Notes under the pieces: model-generated
What the model was told of the DNA's origin: nothing
Databases searched by the model: none
What the model saw: the letters and a program-made list of their open reading frames with translations, nothing else
Origin: JBCBGF01 sp038526915
Lineage (GTDB): Bacteria > Pseudomonadota > Alphaproteobacteria > Rhodobacterales > Rhodobacteraceae
Length of the DNA stretch: 64,000 nt
Assembly (NCBI GenBank): GCA_038526915.1
Contig: JBCBGF010000001.1
Location: 310,001 to 374,000 of the forward strand
Direction of reading: 5' to 3'
In this document: positions 25,911 to 34,598 of the stretch, piece by piece
Layout: each line of letters begins with the position of its first letter
How positions within the stretch are numbered: the stretch's first letter is position 1
Made by a program: the position numbers and the translations under genes

Positions 25911-27781
25911 GCAGACCGACGCTCTGCCTGACGGGCTTTGGCGAGGATCAGCGTCAGCGCCGCCGGTGTCACCCCTTCGATGCGCCCAGCCTGTGCCAGC
26001 GTCTGCGGGCGTGCGGCGGTCAGCTTGGCGACAAGTTCAGAGGACAGCCCTGACAGCGCAGTGTAATCGAACGTCTCGGGGATCACCTGGGCCTCATCCC
26101 GGGCCAGTGCTGCCACATCCCGTTCCTGACGCGCGATGTAGTTCGCATAAAGCGCATCGCGCGATAGCTGATCCCGAATATCCGCGGGGATATCCGCCAG
26201 AGCGGGATCGAGTGCGACGACATCCGCCATCGTCACATCCGGCAGTGCGAGCAGGTCATACGCCGTGCGCCGCGTTCCGTCTTTGGACAGGCGAATGCCA
26301 TGGGGCGCCAGTTCCTGCGGTGACCACTGTTGTGCAGTCAGGGCTTCGTGCCCGCGCTCCAACGCTTCAGCCTTCTCCTCAAACACAATGCGCCGCGCTT
26401 CACCGACGCATCCCACGTCCACACCCATCGGCGTCAGCCGTTGGTCTGCGTTATCTGCCCTCAGCGACAGCCGAAACTCCGCGCGTGAGGTGAACATGCG
26501 ATAGGGCTCGGTCACGCCGCGCGTGACGAGATCATCGATCATGACGCCGATATACGAGGTTCGGCGCGAGAACGTGATCGGATCCCTGCCCTGCGCCCGC
26601 GCTGCCGCGTTGAGGCCAGCGACCAGCCCCTGGGCCGCCGCCTCTTCATAACCGGTGGTTCCGTTGATCTGGCCCGCCAGAAACAGCCCTGGCACATCGC
26701 GCAACTCCAACGTGGATCGCAAGGATCGCGGATCAACGTAATCGTATTCGATCGCATAACCCGGCTGCAGGATCTCAGCCGACTCCAACCCGGCGATAGA
26801 CCGGACATAGGCGTGCTGCACATCCACCGGCAAAGACGTCGAAATCCCGTTGGGATAGACGGTGTCGGTGGTCAGCCCCTCAGGCTCAAGGAAGATCTGG
26901 TGGGCGTCCTTCTCGGCAAACCGCACCACCTTGTCTTCAATTGAGGGGCAGTAACGCGGGCCGACGCTATCGATGCTACCGCCATACATCGCGGATCTAT
27001 CGAGGTTATCTGCGATGATTTCATGCGTGCGTTCGTTCGTGTGGGTGATCCCGCAGGCCACCTGCCGCGCCTGAACGCCCTTGGACAAGAAAGAAAACAA
27101 CACCGGATCTTCGTCCCCGGGCTGCATCTCCAGCTGATCCCAGTTGATGGTTTTACCATTGAGACGCGGCGGGGTGCCGGTTTTCAAGCGGCCCAGCGGC
27201 AATCCAAATTCATCGATCCGCTCGGCGAGGCGCACCGACGGGCGTTCGCCCATCCGGCCACCCGCACGCTGCTCTGGCCCGATATGGATCACGCCGCGCA
27301 GGAACGTCCCTGTAGTCAGCACAACCGCTTTGGCCGGGATATCCTGCCCATCCCCTAGTCGAATTCCCGTCACCGCGTCGCCTGCCATCAGGAAATCCGC
27401 AGCTTCGCCTTCGATGATCGTGATCCCGGGCGCAGCCTCCATCTCGGCTAGCATCGTCGTGCGATAGATCTGTCGGTCAGATTGCGCGCGGGGGCCCTGT
27501 ACGGCCGGACCCTTGCGGCGGTTCAGCAGTCGAAACTGAATGCCAGCGGCATCTGCCACCCGGCCCATCACGCCATCCAGCGCATCAATCTCACGCACCA
27601 GGTGGCCTTTGCCCAGGCCCCCGATGGCCGGGTTACAGGACATCACCCCGATCCCGTCGCGGCTAAGCGTGACCAGACCCACCCTGGCCCCCATCCGGGC
27701 CGCCGCATGCGCGGCATCTGCGCCGGCGTGACCGCCACCGATCACCAAAACATCAAATGCCGGATGTTTCACGTGAAACAC
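25907..27781 (-). CDS. mnmG: tRNA uridine-34 5-carboxymethylaminomethyl modification enzyme, FAD subunit
   Basis: 624 residues, full length. With MnmE it builds cmnm5U at the wobble position of several tRNAs. The FAD-binding dinucleotide fold is at the N-terminus (VLVIGGGHAGADAAHAAARMG region), with GTFLRGVIHIG, GNPAIGGLGKGH-type CNPAIGGLGKGHLV and the C-terminal helical MnmE-binding domain. The start is a GTG at 27781 that lies against parS site 2, so the first residues MFHVKH are dictated by the palindrome. A 2-base gap separates it from mnmE. Confidence 0.96.
   Translation of the reverse strand: MFHVKHPAFDVLVIGGGHAGADAAHAAARMGARVGLVTLSRDGIGVMSCNPAIGGLGKGHLVREIDALDGVMGRVADAAGIQFRLLNRRKGPAVQGPRAQSDRQIYRTTMLAEMEAAPGITIIEGEAADFLMAGDAVTGIRLGDGQDIPAKAVVLTTGTFLRGVIHIGPEQRAGGRMGERPSVRLAERIDEFGLPLGRLKTGTPPRLNGKTINWDQLEMQPGDEDPVLFSFLSKGVQARQVACGITHTNERTHEIIADNLDRSAMYGGSIDSVGPRYCPSIEDKVVRFAEKDAHQIFLEPEGLTTDTVYPNGISTSLPVDVQHAYVRSIAGLESAEILQPGYAIEYDYVDPRSLRSTLELRDVPGLFLAGQINGTTGYEEAAAQGLVAGLNAAARAQGRDPITFSRRTSYIGVMIDDLVTRGVTEPYRMFTSRAEFRLSLRADNADQRLTPMGVDVGCVGEARRIVFEEKAEALERGHEALTAQQWSPQELAPHGIRLSKDGTRRTAYDLLALPDVTMADVVALDPALADIPADIRDQLSRDALYANYIARQERDVAALARDEAQVIPETFDYTALSGLSSELVAKLTAARPQTLAQAGRIEGVTPAALTLILAKARQAERRSA
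27765..27780. other. parS site 2 (perfect), covering the mnmG start
   Basis: A second exact copy of TGTTTCACGTGAAACA, 1.9 kb from the first and about 3.2 kb from the candidate origin. It overlaps the mnmG translation start (GTG TTT CAC GTG AAA CAT), so ParB loading and mnmG initiation share the same bases. Confidence 0.93.
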
Positions 27782-27783
27782 TC

Positions 27784-29076
27784 CTATTTGCCCAGACAGA
27801 AGGTTGCGAAGATTTCCCCAAGGATATGCTCCACATCGATCCGTCCGACAAGGGAGTCAAGCGCGCGGATGGCCATATGAAGCTCTTCCGCGGCGAGTTC
27901 TGTGGGCACAGCCGGGTCACGCAGCATATTCTGCGCAATCGTGAGCCTGTCCTGCGCGCGTTCGATCGCCAATCGGTGGCGGAGGTGCGTTGCTGAGGAT
28001 GCTCCCGCGGCGCGACCTTCCAGCTCGTTTGCGACGGCAGCGATCAACGTATCAAGGCCTTCGCCTGTTACCCCTGAAATGGCCAAAGGGCCCGTTTGCC
28101 CGAGATCTGCTTTGGACACCGCAACGATGTCGCCGGGTTGTGGTGTCATGGCGGGATCTGCATCTGGCGCAGACAGAAGGATGATGCGCAGGTCGGCGGC
28201 TTGCGCGCGGTCAATCGCGCGCGCGATACCGATCTGTTCCACCTCATCCTGAGCATCCCGCAGACCGGCTGTGTCCAGCAACGTCACCGCCAACCCCGCG
28301 ATCTGCATCCTAACTTCGATCACGTCGCGCGTAGTGCCAGCGACTTCAGAAGTGATCGCGGCATCCCGCCCCGCGAGGGCATTCAGCAAGGTGGACTTCC
28401 CCGCATTTGGCGGACCCATAATCGCAACCTCAAACCCTTCCCGAATACGCTCCGCCGCTGTTGCGCCGGCAAGCTCCGACTTGAGCGATTGAGCCACCGA
28501 TCCCGTCAGCTCCAACACTTCCGGCGTCACATCGACGGGAACGTCTTCATCCGCGAAATCGATTGTGGCTTCGATCAGGGCGACGGCACGAAGGAGCTGG
28601 ACGCGCCAGTTTTCCGACTTCCGCCCAAGATCCCCTGACAGCAACCGCAGCGCTTGGCTTCGCTGCGCCGATGTCTCTGCCTCAATCAAATCACCCAGCG
28701 CCTCGACCTGCGCCAGATCGAGGCGTTCGTTTTCCAGCGCGCGGCGCGTGAACTCCCCAGGGTCGGCCAGCCGAAACCCGTCCATGGCCCCGAGCGTGGT
28801 TAGGAGGGCCTCCACGGTCGCGATGCCGCCATGGACATGGAACTCAGCTGTCGGTTCGCCGGTGAAGCTGCGTCCACCTTCGAACCGCAACACCAGTGCT
28901 TCGTCGATGATCTCCCCGTCCGGGGTACGCAGCATCATCAGACTGGCACGGCGAATGTCGGGCAAGCGACCAGCCAGCGCCTGCACCGATGCGTCGGCCT
29001 GAGGGCCTGAGACGCGCACGACGGCGACGCCGGCTTTTCCGCGGGCGGTGGAGAGGGCGAATATTGTGTCTGACAT
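27784..29076 (-). CDS. mnmE: tRNA modification GTPase MnmE (TrmE)
   Basis: 430 residues from the ATG at 29076; a TTG two codons earlier is possible. Partner of MnmG in wobble uridine modification. The N-terminal tetrahydrofolate-binding domain (TIFALSTARGKAGVAVVRVSG region) is followed by a helical domain split by a GTPase domain with the P-loop GPPNAGKSTLLN, the G3 motif DTAGLRD and SKAD. The obligatory C-terminal CxGK motif is present as FCLGK at the very end. Confidence 0.96.
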   Translation of the reverse strand: MSDTIFALSTARGKAGVAVVRVSGPQADASVQALAGRLPDIRRASLMMLRTPDGEIIDEALVLRFEGGRSFTGEPTAEFHVHGGIATVEALLTTLGAMDGFRLADPGEFTRRALENERLDLAQVEALGDLIEAETSAQRSQALRLLSGDLGRKSENWRVQLLRAVALIEATIDFADEDVPVDVTPEVLELTGSVAQSLKSELAGATAAERIREGFEVAIMGPPNAGKSTLLNALAGRDAAITSEVAGTTRDVIEVRMQIAGLAVTLLDTAGLRDAQDEVEQIGIARAIDRAQAADLRIILLSAPDADPAMTPQPGDIVAVSKADLGQTGPLAISGVTGEGLDTLIAAVANELEGRAAGASSATHLRHRLAIERAQDRLTIAQNMLRDPAVPTELAAEELHMAIRALDSLVGRIDVEHILGEIFATFCLGK

Positions 29077-29103
29077 ATTCAACCCATTGATAAATATAGT
29101 CTT

Positions 29104-30375
29104 TTAGGTGTTCATCGAGTCGAAGAACTCGGCATTCGACTTCGTTTGCTTCAGCTTTGACAGAAGGAACTCGATAGCATCCGTCGTCCCCATCGGATTA
29201 AGTATCCGGCGCAGGACGAATGTCTTCTGCAGATCGACCTTGTCCACCAGAAGGTCTTCCTTCCGCGTACCGGATTTGAGGATATCCATGGCCGGATAAA
29301 CGCGTTTGTCAGCCACCTTGCGATCTAGCACGATTTCCGAGTTACCTGTGCCCTTGAACTCTTCAAAGATCACCTCATCCATGCGGCTGCCGGTGTCGAT
29401 AAGCGCCGTCGCGATGATCGTCAGCGATCCACCTTCCTCGATATTCCGCGCCGCACCGAAGAACCGCTTAGGCCGCTGCAGGGCGTTGGCGTCCACACCA
29501 CCGGTCAGCACCTTGCCCGAGCTGGGCACCACCGTATTGAACGCACGACCAAGGCGCGTGATCGAGTCGAGCAGGATCACCACGTCGCGCTTGTGTTCCA
29601 CCAGGCGCTTGGCCTTTTCGATGACCATGTCGCTGACTGCAACGTGCCGCGTGGCGGGTTCGTCGAAGGTGGACGAGATCACCTCCCCTTTCACCGAGCG
29701 TTGCATGTCGGTAACTTCCTCAGGCCGTTCGTCGATCAGAAGAACGATGAGGTAGCATTCAGGATGGTTCGCCTCGATCGAGTGCGCGATATTCTGCAAC
29801 AGAACCGTCTTACCCGTGCGAGGCGGCGCCACGATCAGCGAGCGCTGGCCCTTACCAATGGGTGACACCAGATCGATGATGCGGGCAGACCGATCCTTGA
29901 TCGTCGGATCCTCGATCTCCATCTTCAGGCGTTCATCGGGATAGAGCGGTGTCAGGTTGTCGAAGGCCACCTTGTGACGGGCCTTCTCTGGTTCCTGGAA
30001 GTTGATGCTTTCGACCTTGGTAAGCGCGAAGTACCGTTCGTTGTCATTCGGAGCGCGGATCACGCCCTCAACGGTATCACCCGTCCGCAGCGCGAACTGG
30101 CGGATCATGTCGGGCGAGATGTAGATGTCATCCGGACCGGGCAGATAGTTCGCCTCAGGCGAGCGCAGGAAACCAAAGCCGTCCTGCAGCACTTCCAAAA
30201 CCCCGTCCCCGCCAATGACCCAGTCGTCTTCCGCGCGTTCCTTGAGAATGGCGAACATCATGTCGCCCTTGCGCATGGTCGACGCATTCTCGATCTCAAG
30301 CTCTTCGGCCATCGCGAGCAGGTCTTTGGGACTTTGCGCCTTGAGCGCGGAGAGATTCAGTCTGTCAGTGGTCAT
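29104..30375 (-). CDS. rho: Transcription termination factor Rho
   Basis: 423 residues, the usual size. Hexameric RNA helicase. The N-terminal SAP-like helices (NLSALKAQSPKDLLAMAEEL) and cold-shock RNA-binding domain (about 50-120; YISPDMIRQFALRTGD) precede the RecA-type core with Walker A APPRTGKTVLL, Walker B VVILLDSITR, and the Q/R-loop segment GKVLTGGVDANAL. It lies between mnmE (27 bases downstream) and hemJ (117 bases upstream). Confidence 0.97.
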   Translation of the reverse strand: MTTDRLNLSALKAQSPKDLLAMAEELEIENASTMRKGDMMFAILKERAEDDWVIGGDGVLEVLQDGFGFLRSPEANYLPGPDDIYISPDMIRQFALRTGDTVEGVIRAPNDNERYFALTKVESINFQEPEKARHKVAFDNLTPLYPDERLKMEIEDPTIKDRSARIIDLVSPIGKGQRSLIVAPPRTGKTVLLQNIAHSIEANHPECYLIVLLIDERPEEVTDMQRSVKGEVISSTFDEPATRHVAVSDMVIEKAKRLVEHKRDVVILLDSITRLGRAFNTVVPSSGKVLTGGVDANALQRPKRFFGAARNIEEGGSLTIIATALIDTGSRMDEVIFEEFKGTGNSEIVLDRKVADKRVYPAMDILKSGTRKEDLLVDKVDLQKTFVLRRILNPMGTTDAIEFLLSKLKQTKSNAEFFDSMNT

Positions 30376-30492
30376 GGAAAATCCTGGGCGCCAGCGCGAA
30401 AGTGCGGGGCGGTGTCATGATCGGATTGGATCGCCACCGGACGGCAGCGCGACGCTTACGTAAGGGGTGGATGCACTTGAGTCAATGACCTG

Positions 30493-30942
30493 TCAGAACG
30501 GGCGCGCAATCACCGACACGACGATCACGATCATCAGGACCGTCGGCACCTCGTTCATCAGGCGATAGTCGCGACCTGATCGGGTGTTGGCGCCGGCCAT
30601 GAATTCTTTCCGCCGCAAGCCGCACCAATGGTGGAACCAGGTCATGCCCAGCACCGACCCCGCCTTGAGCCAGGCCCAGGCCGCCCCCCAATCAACGATT
30701 CCGGGCGTGGCCACCAGGCACAGGCCAAAGACCCAACTTGCAATCATCGCTGGGTTCATGATCAGCCGCAGAAGCTTGCGTTCCATCGTCTGAAACAGAA
30801 CATCGGTTGCACCGCCTGCACTGACGCTTTCAGTGTGATAGACGAACAATCGAGGCAGATAGAACAACCCTGCCATCCAGGCTATCACCGAGATCACGTG
30901 CAGGGACTTGGTCCAGGGATAAAGGGCGATCAGGATGTCCAC
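30493..30942 (-). CDS. hemJ: Protoporphyrinogen IX oxidase HemJ
   Basis: 149 residues with a GTG start after AAGGAAGG. Heme-containing integral membrane protein with four predicted helices that oxidises protoporphyrinogen IX to protoporphyrin IX. Conserved features include the N-terminal KSLHVISVIAWMAGLFYLPRLFVYH, with the heme-ligand-type His in the first helix, MERKLLRLIMNP in the middle and RLMNEVPTVLMI at the end. Its promoter lies within the candidate oriC. Confidence 0.93.
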   Translation of the reverse strand: MDILIALYPWTKSLHVISVIAWMAGLFYLPRLFVYHTESVSAGGATDVLFQTMERKLLRLIMNPAMIASWVFGLCLVATPGIVDWGAAWAWLKAGSVLGMTWFHHWCGLRRKEFMAGANTRSGRDYRLMNEVPTVLMIVIVVSVIARPF

Positions 30943-30954
30943 GCGCCTTCCTTA

Positions 30955-30983
30955 TTATAAAAAAGAAAAGAAAGAAAAGATGA
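30955..30983. other. A-rich purine tract, possible DNA-unwinding element
   Basis: A run of A and G (ATAAAAAAGAAAAGAAAG, then AAAAGATGAGG) with almost no pyrimidines on the top strand, 15 bases from the first DnaA-box-like element. Such tracts are easily melted and can serve as the unwinding element beside DnaA boxes. It also lies immediately upstream of the hemJ ribosome site, so it may simply be promoter DNA. Confidence 0.4.
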
Positions 30984-31033
30984 GGTGTTTGTAGGGGCTG
31001 TGGACAGTGTGGATTAACGATCTGTCCGCAAAT

Positions 31034-31042
31034 TTATCCACA
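31034..31042 (+). promoter_or_regulatory. Perfect DnaA box
   Basis: TTATCCACA, identical to the high-affinity DnaA box consensus, in a cluster with 31008-31016 and 30999-31007 on the opposite strand. Confidence 0.8.
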
Positions 31043-31322
31043 GCGATTCTGGTGGGGCTCAGGTGAGGAAGACCTGATCTCAGAAAATTCAATTCTGTAA
31101 TTTTAAATGTTATCAGATGGTTAGATATAGTTCCGCGGCAGCATAGAAGGCCACGGGCAAACTGTCCCAACCTCGGGATAGTTGCAGACTACGCCTATAC
31201 ACACAGGATCATTTTCACCGAATCTCTGCGCAACTTGCCGAGATGTGAGTCAAGCTTGCACTCTCACCGATTTGGCCCCATTCCCTCCCCCCACATACCC
31301 TTGCGTTCTCCACAGGATCATA

Positions 31323-31922
31323 ATGAGAACACGGCTTATCCTTGCGTCCGCGTCCGAGATCCGCGCCCAGCTTTTGCGGAATGCGGGCGTTGATTTCAGC
31401 GTTGAGACCGCGCGTGTCGATGAGGAGATGATCAAGGAAAGCTTGCTGGCCGAAGGCGTGTCGCCGCGTGATATCGCCGATGCCTTGGCCGAAGCCAAAG
31501 CCGCGCGGGTGTCGGCGAAACACCCAGGGCATCTGGTCATCGGATCGGATCAGGTGTTGGAGTTCGAAGGCGCGATCCTGTCAAAGCCGACATCTCCGGC
31601 GGAGGCATTGGATCAGTTGGAACGGATGTCGGGCAAGCGGCATATGTTGTGGTCCGCGGCCGTGATCTTTGATGAAGGCAAACCCATCTGGCGGCATATC
31701 GGGCAGGTCCGGATGCAAATGCGAGTGCTGAGCGATGCGTATCGCCAAAGCTACGTGGACCGTAACTGGGAGAGTATTCGGCATTCCGTGGGGGGCTATA
31801 AGCTGGAAGAGGAAGGGGTTCGACTGTTTTCCCGCGTCGACGGAAGCACGTTTGATGTTCTGGGCTTTCCCCTGCTTGAGGTTCTGTCGTATCTCGGTCT
31901 GCGGGGGGAAATTGAGACATGA
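31323..31922 (+). CDS. maf: Maf-family nucleotide pyrophosphatase
   Basis: 199 residues from the ATG at 31323; the frame is open back to 31182 but that leader is origin DNA. It hydrolyses modified or canonical nucleoside triphosphates (house-cleaning). Motifs: LILASASEIRAQLLRNAG (nucleotide-binding loop), the catalytic IGSDQVLEF, and SVGGYKLEEEG and DVLGFPLLEV near the end. It heads the + strand operon maf-aroE-coaE-dnaQ, each joined by a 4-8 base overlap. Confidence 0.94.
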   Translation: MRTRLILASASEIRAQLLRNAGVDFSVETARVDEEMIKESLLAEGVSPRDIADALAEAKAARVSAKHPGHLVIGSDQVLEFEGAILSKPTSPAEALDQLERMSGKRHMLWSAAVIFDEGKPIWRHIGQVRMQMRVLSDAYRQSYVDRNWESIRHSVGGYKLEEEGVRLFSRVDGSTFDVLGFPLLEVLSYLGLRGEIET

Positions 31923-32755
31923 CCGACCGACGCATCCCGTTGGCGGGCGTGATCGGATCGCCGATCGCGCATTCGAAATCGCCAAAGCTGCACAATTACT
32001 GGCTGCGCAAGTACGATCTACCGGGGCATTATGTGCCGCTGGATATCTCGCATGGCGATCTGGCGGACGCGCTGGCCATGATGCCGAAGCTTGGGTTTGT
32101 TGGCGCGAACGTTACGATCCCGCATAAGGAAGCGATTCTGGGGCTGGCTGATTTGGTATCGGATCGGGCGTCTTTGATTGGGGCGGCGAATACGCTGACG
32201 TTTCAGCCGAACGGCAAGATTCATGCGGACAATACCGATGGCATCGGTTTTCTGGAAAACGTGCGCCACAACGCGCCCGAGTGGCGGCCCAAGGATGGGC
32301 CCGCAGCCGTTATCGGCGCAGGAGGTGCCGCGCGGGCTGTGCTGTCGGCATTGCTTGAGGCCGGTGTTCCCGAGATCCGCCTGACAAACCGTACCCGCAC
32401 GCGCAGTGATGCGCTGCGAGATGAGTTCGGGACGCGGATTAAGGTCTTTGACTGGGTACGCGCGGGCAATGCCATAGACGGGGCGGCGATGGTGGTGAAC
32501 ACCTCATCTCTCGGCATGTCCGGCAGCGCGGAGTTTCGGGTGCCCCTTGATGGGTTGCGCCGGGATGCGGTGGTCAATGACCTGGTCTATACGCCGCTGG
32601 AAACCGGATTTCTGCGCAGCGCACGGGCGCGTGGGTGCACCATCGTGGATGGGTTGGGGATGTTGCTCTATCAAGCCGCGCCTGGTTTTGAGCGGTGGTT
32701 CGGGCATCGTCCTGACGTTGACGAGGATACCCGAAAGGTTGTGTTGGGGTCATGA
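31919..32755 (+). CDS. aroE: Shikimate dehydrogenase (NADP+)
   Basis: 278 residues. It reduces 3-dehydroshikimate to shikimate in aromatic amino-acid synthesis. Substrate-binding segment GVIGSPIAHSKSPKLHN at the start, catalytic Lys in NVTIPHKEA, NTDGIGF, and the NADP Rossmann loop AVIGAGGAARAVLSAL followed by TNRTRTR. ATGA overlaps join it to maf and coaE. Confidence 0.96.
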   Translation: MTDRRIPLAGVIGSPIAHSKSPKLHNYWLRKYDLPGHYVPLDISHGDLADALAMMPKLGFVGANVTIPHKEAILGLADLVSDRASLIGAANTLTFQPNGKIHADNTDGIGFLENVRHNAPEWRPKDGPAAVIGAGGAARAVLSALLEAGVPEIRLTNRTRTRSDALRDEFGTRIKVFDWVRAGNAIDGAAMVVNTSSLGMSGSAEFRVPLDGLRRDAVVNDLVYTPLETGFLRSARARGCTIVDGLGMLLYQAAPGFERWFGHRPDVDEDTRKVVLGS

Positions 32756-33351
32756 CCCGTCCGTTTGTTCTTGGCTTGACCGGATCGATCGGGATGGGGA
32801 AATCCACCACAGCCAAGATGTTTGCCGAGGTCGGCGCGGAGGTTTGGGATGCGGATGCGGCGGTCCATCGTCTTTATGCACCCGGCGGCGCGGCGGTTGC
32901 GCCGATCTCAGAGCTACACGCCGATGCGGTGGTCGATGAGGGCATTGATCGAGAGCGCTTGAAAGCGTGGATCAGCCAAGACGATCAGGCTCTATCCCGC
33001 CTTGAAAGTGTCGTACATCCGCTTGTGGCCGAGGATCGTGCCGCTTTTATTGCGCAGGCAAGTTCTGACATCGTTGTCTGCGATATCCCTTTGCTTTTTG
33101 AAACTGGGGCCGAGGGTCAGTTCGATGCGGTTGCGGTCGTATCCGCTCCCGCCAAAATGCAAAAACATCGTGTCCTTGCCCGGCCCGGCATGACGGAAGA
33201 GATGTTTGCCACGATCTTGAAGCGGCAAATGCCGGATGCGGAGAAGCGGGCCAAGGCGGATTACGTGATCCCGACCCGTAGTCTTGAAGGCGCGCGCGCT
33301 GCCGTTCAGACTATCGTCGATGAGATACGCGAGGGGCGGGCAGATGCGTGA
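32752..33351 (+). CDS. coaE: Dephospho-CoA kinase
   Basis: 199 residues. Final step of coenzyme A synthesis, phosphorylating the 3'-OH of dephospho-CoA. P-loop LTGSIGMGKSTTAKMF (residues 9-24), then WDADAAVHRLYAPGG (substrate/Asp) and the CoA-binding lid region VVCDIPLLFETGAE. ATGA overlap with aroE; its last 8 bases overlap dnaQ. Confidence 0.96.
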   Translation: MTRPFVLGLTGSIGMGKSTTAKMFAEVGAEVWDADAAVHRLYAPGGAAVAPISELHADAVVDEGIDRERLKAWISQDDQALSRLESVVHPLVAEDRAAFIAQASSDIVVCDIPLLFETGAEGQFDAVAVVSAPAKMQKHRVLARPGMTEEMFATILKRQMPDAEKRAKADYVIPTRSLEGARAAVQTIVDEIREGRADA

Positions 33352-34024
33352 AATCGTACTGGATACCGAAACCACCGGGTTTGATCCTGAGACGGGCGAC
33401 CGGATTGTGGAGATCGGGGCGGTTGAGCTGTCGGGCCATGTGCCGACGGGTCGGACCTATCACCAGTATATCAACCCCGAACGCGCGATGCCCGAAGATG
33501 CTTTTGCCGTTCACGGGCTGGGCGATGAGTTTCTGCGGGACAAACCGGTGTTCAAAGAGGTCGGGCAGGCGTTTCTGGACTTTGTGGGGGATGCCAAGCT
33601 GGTGATCCATAATGCTGCGTTCGACATGAAGTTCTTGAATGCGGAGCTTGGGTGGATGGGCCTGCCGCAATTACCCTACGATCAAGCGATCGATACCCTA
33701 GCGATTGCCCGCAAGAAGTTCCCCGGATCACCCGCCTCACTCGATGCGTTGTGCCGGCGGTTCGGGATCGATAACTCGGCGCGAACTCTGCACGGCGCGT
33801 TGTTGGACAGTGAAATTCTGGCGGAAGTTTATCTTGAGCTGATCGGCGGGCGGCAACCGGGCTTTGGGCTGATTCAGGGTGGGCCCGTATCGAAATCAGG
33901 TGACGCGGGCGATGAATGGCGGCCCCGGCCAAGGCCCGAGCCGCTGCCACCCCGCGTGACCGATGACGAACGCGCCGCGCATGCGGCTTTTGTCGAGAAA
34001 CTGGGCGACAGCGCGCTCTGGTAA
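33344..34024 (+). CDS. dnaQ: DNA polymerase III epsilon subunit (3'-5' proofreading exonuclease)
   Basis: 226 residues from the ATG at 33344 overlapping coaE. DEDDh exonuclease: ExoI VLDTETTGFDP (metal ligands D7 and E9), ExoII HNAAFDMKFLNAEL, and ExoIII with His and Asp in RTLHGALLDSEILAEVY. The Pro/Arg-rich linker and closing segment EKLGDSALW match the part that binds the polymerase alpha subunit. It is located about 2 kb from the candidate origin and converges on secB with a 1-base gap. Confidence 0.95.
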   Translation: MREIVLDTETTGFDPETGDRIVEIGAVELSGHVPTGRTYHQYINPERAMPEDAFAVHGLGDEFLRDKPVFKEVGQAFLDFVGDAKLVIHNAAFDMKFLNAELGWMGLPQLPYDQAIDTLAIARKKFPGSPASLDALCRRFGIDNSARTLHGALLDSEILAEVYLELIGGRQPGFGLIQGGPVSKSGDAGDEWRPRPRPEPLPPRVTDDERAAHAAFVEKLGDSALW

Positions 34025-34025
34025 C

Positions 34026-34535
34026 TCAGTTTTCTGGGGCTTCGGCCTTCTTCGCTGCTTCCTGAGCCGCCTGCCGTTGCAGCAGGGTCTGACGGTACAG
34101 CGCGATGAAATCGATATTGTCGAGGTTCAGTGGCGGGAAACCCCCGTCGCGGGTCATGTCACTCACAATCCGGCGGGCAAACGGGAACAGCATCCGCGGG
34201 CATTCGATCAGAAGGAAGGGATGCAGTTGCTCATCGGGCACGTTCTCGATCTGGAAGATCCCGCCATAGTCGAGCTCCATCACGAACATCGTGTCTTCGG
34301 TGCCCTTGTTCTTGGACGTGATGTTGTACTTCGAGACCACTTCGTATTGGTTTTCAGCTGACCGTTTCTTGGCGTCGATGCTGACCTGCACCTGGATGTC
34401 GGGGGCCACATCGCCTTGTATACCCTTCTGGGCAACGATGTTCTCAAAAGACAGATCGCGGACGAACTGGGCCAGGATTTGCATCTTGATCTGCGGTGCT
34501 GCCGCGGGGGCCGCGCCGTTTTCGGTTTCTGCCAT
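34026..34535 (-). CDS. secB: Protein-export chaperone SecB
   Basis: 169 residues. Tetrameric cytosolic chaperone that delivers unfolded preproteins to SecA. SecB core signatures: ILAQFVRDLSFENI (peptide groove), FVMELDYGGIFQIENVP, HPFLLIECPRMLFPFARR, and GGFPPLNLDNIDFIALYRQ. The Ala/Glu-rich N- and C-terminal tails are typical of alphaproteobacterial SecB. Its promoter is shared with no divergent gene; fxsA follows on the same strand upstream. Confidence 0.96.
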   Translation of the reverse strand: MAETENGAAPAAAPQIKMQILAQFVRDLSFENIVAQKGIQGDVAPDIQVQVSIDAKKRSAENQYEVVSKYNITSKNKGTEDTMFVMELDYGGIFQIENVPDEQLHPFLLIECPRMLFPFARRIVSDMTRDGGFPPLNLDNIDFIALYRQTLLQRQAAQEAAKKAEAPEN

Positions 34536-34598
34536 TTCAGTGGTCTCCGACGGGAATCTTTCAGGTCGCGCCTCGTCTAGCAGACCGGGCGCGGGCCC

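Larger units (their letters stand above)
30943..31322. other. Candidate chromosomal replication origin (oriC)
   Basis: A 380-base gene-free gap between divergent hemJ and maf. A perfect DnaA box TTATCCACA lies at 31034-31042. Opposite-strand near-matches occur at 31008-31016 (8/9) and 30999-31007 (7/9), and a further 8/9 box at 31306-31314. An A/G-only tract is at 30959-30980 and an AT-rich stretch at about 31082-31131. GANTC (CcrM) sites occur at about 31045, 31221 and 31246. Rho-mnmE-mnmG-parAB with two parS sites lie on one side and maf-aroE-coaE-dnaQ on the other. Gene polarity flips here. No protein-coding gene is supported; a 71-codon frame inside looks spurious. Confidence 0.8.

Noticed and set aside
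30955..31170. 71-codon minus-strand frame in the hemJ-maf gap
   Set aside because: Crosses the DnaA boxes and purine tract, has no ribosome site and no family resemblance.
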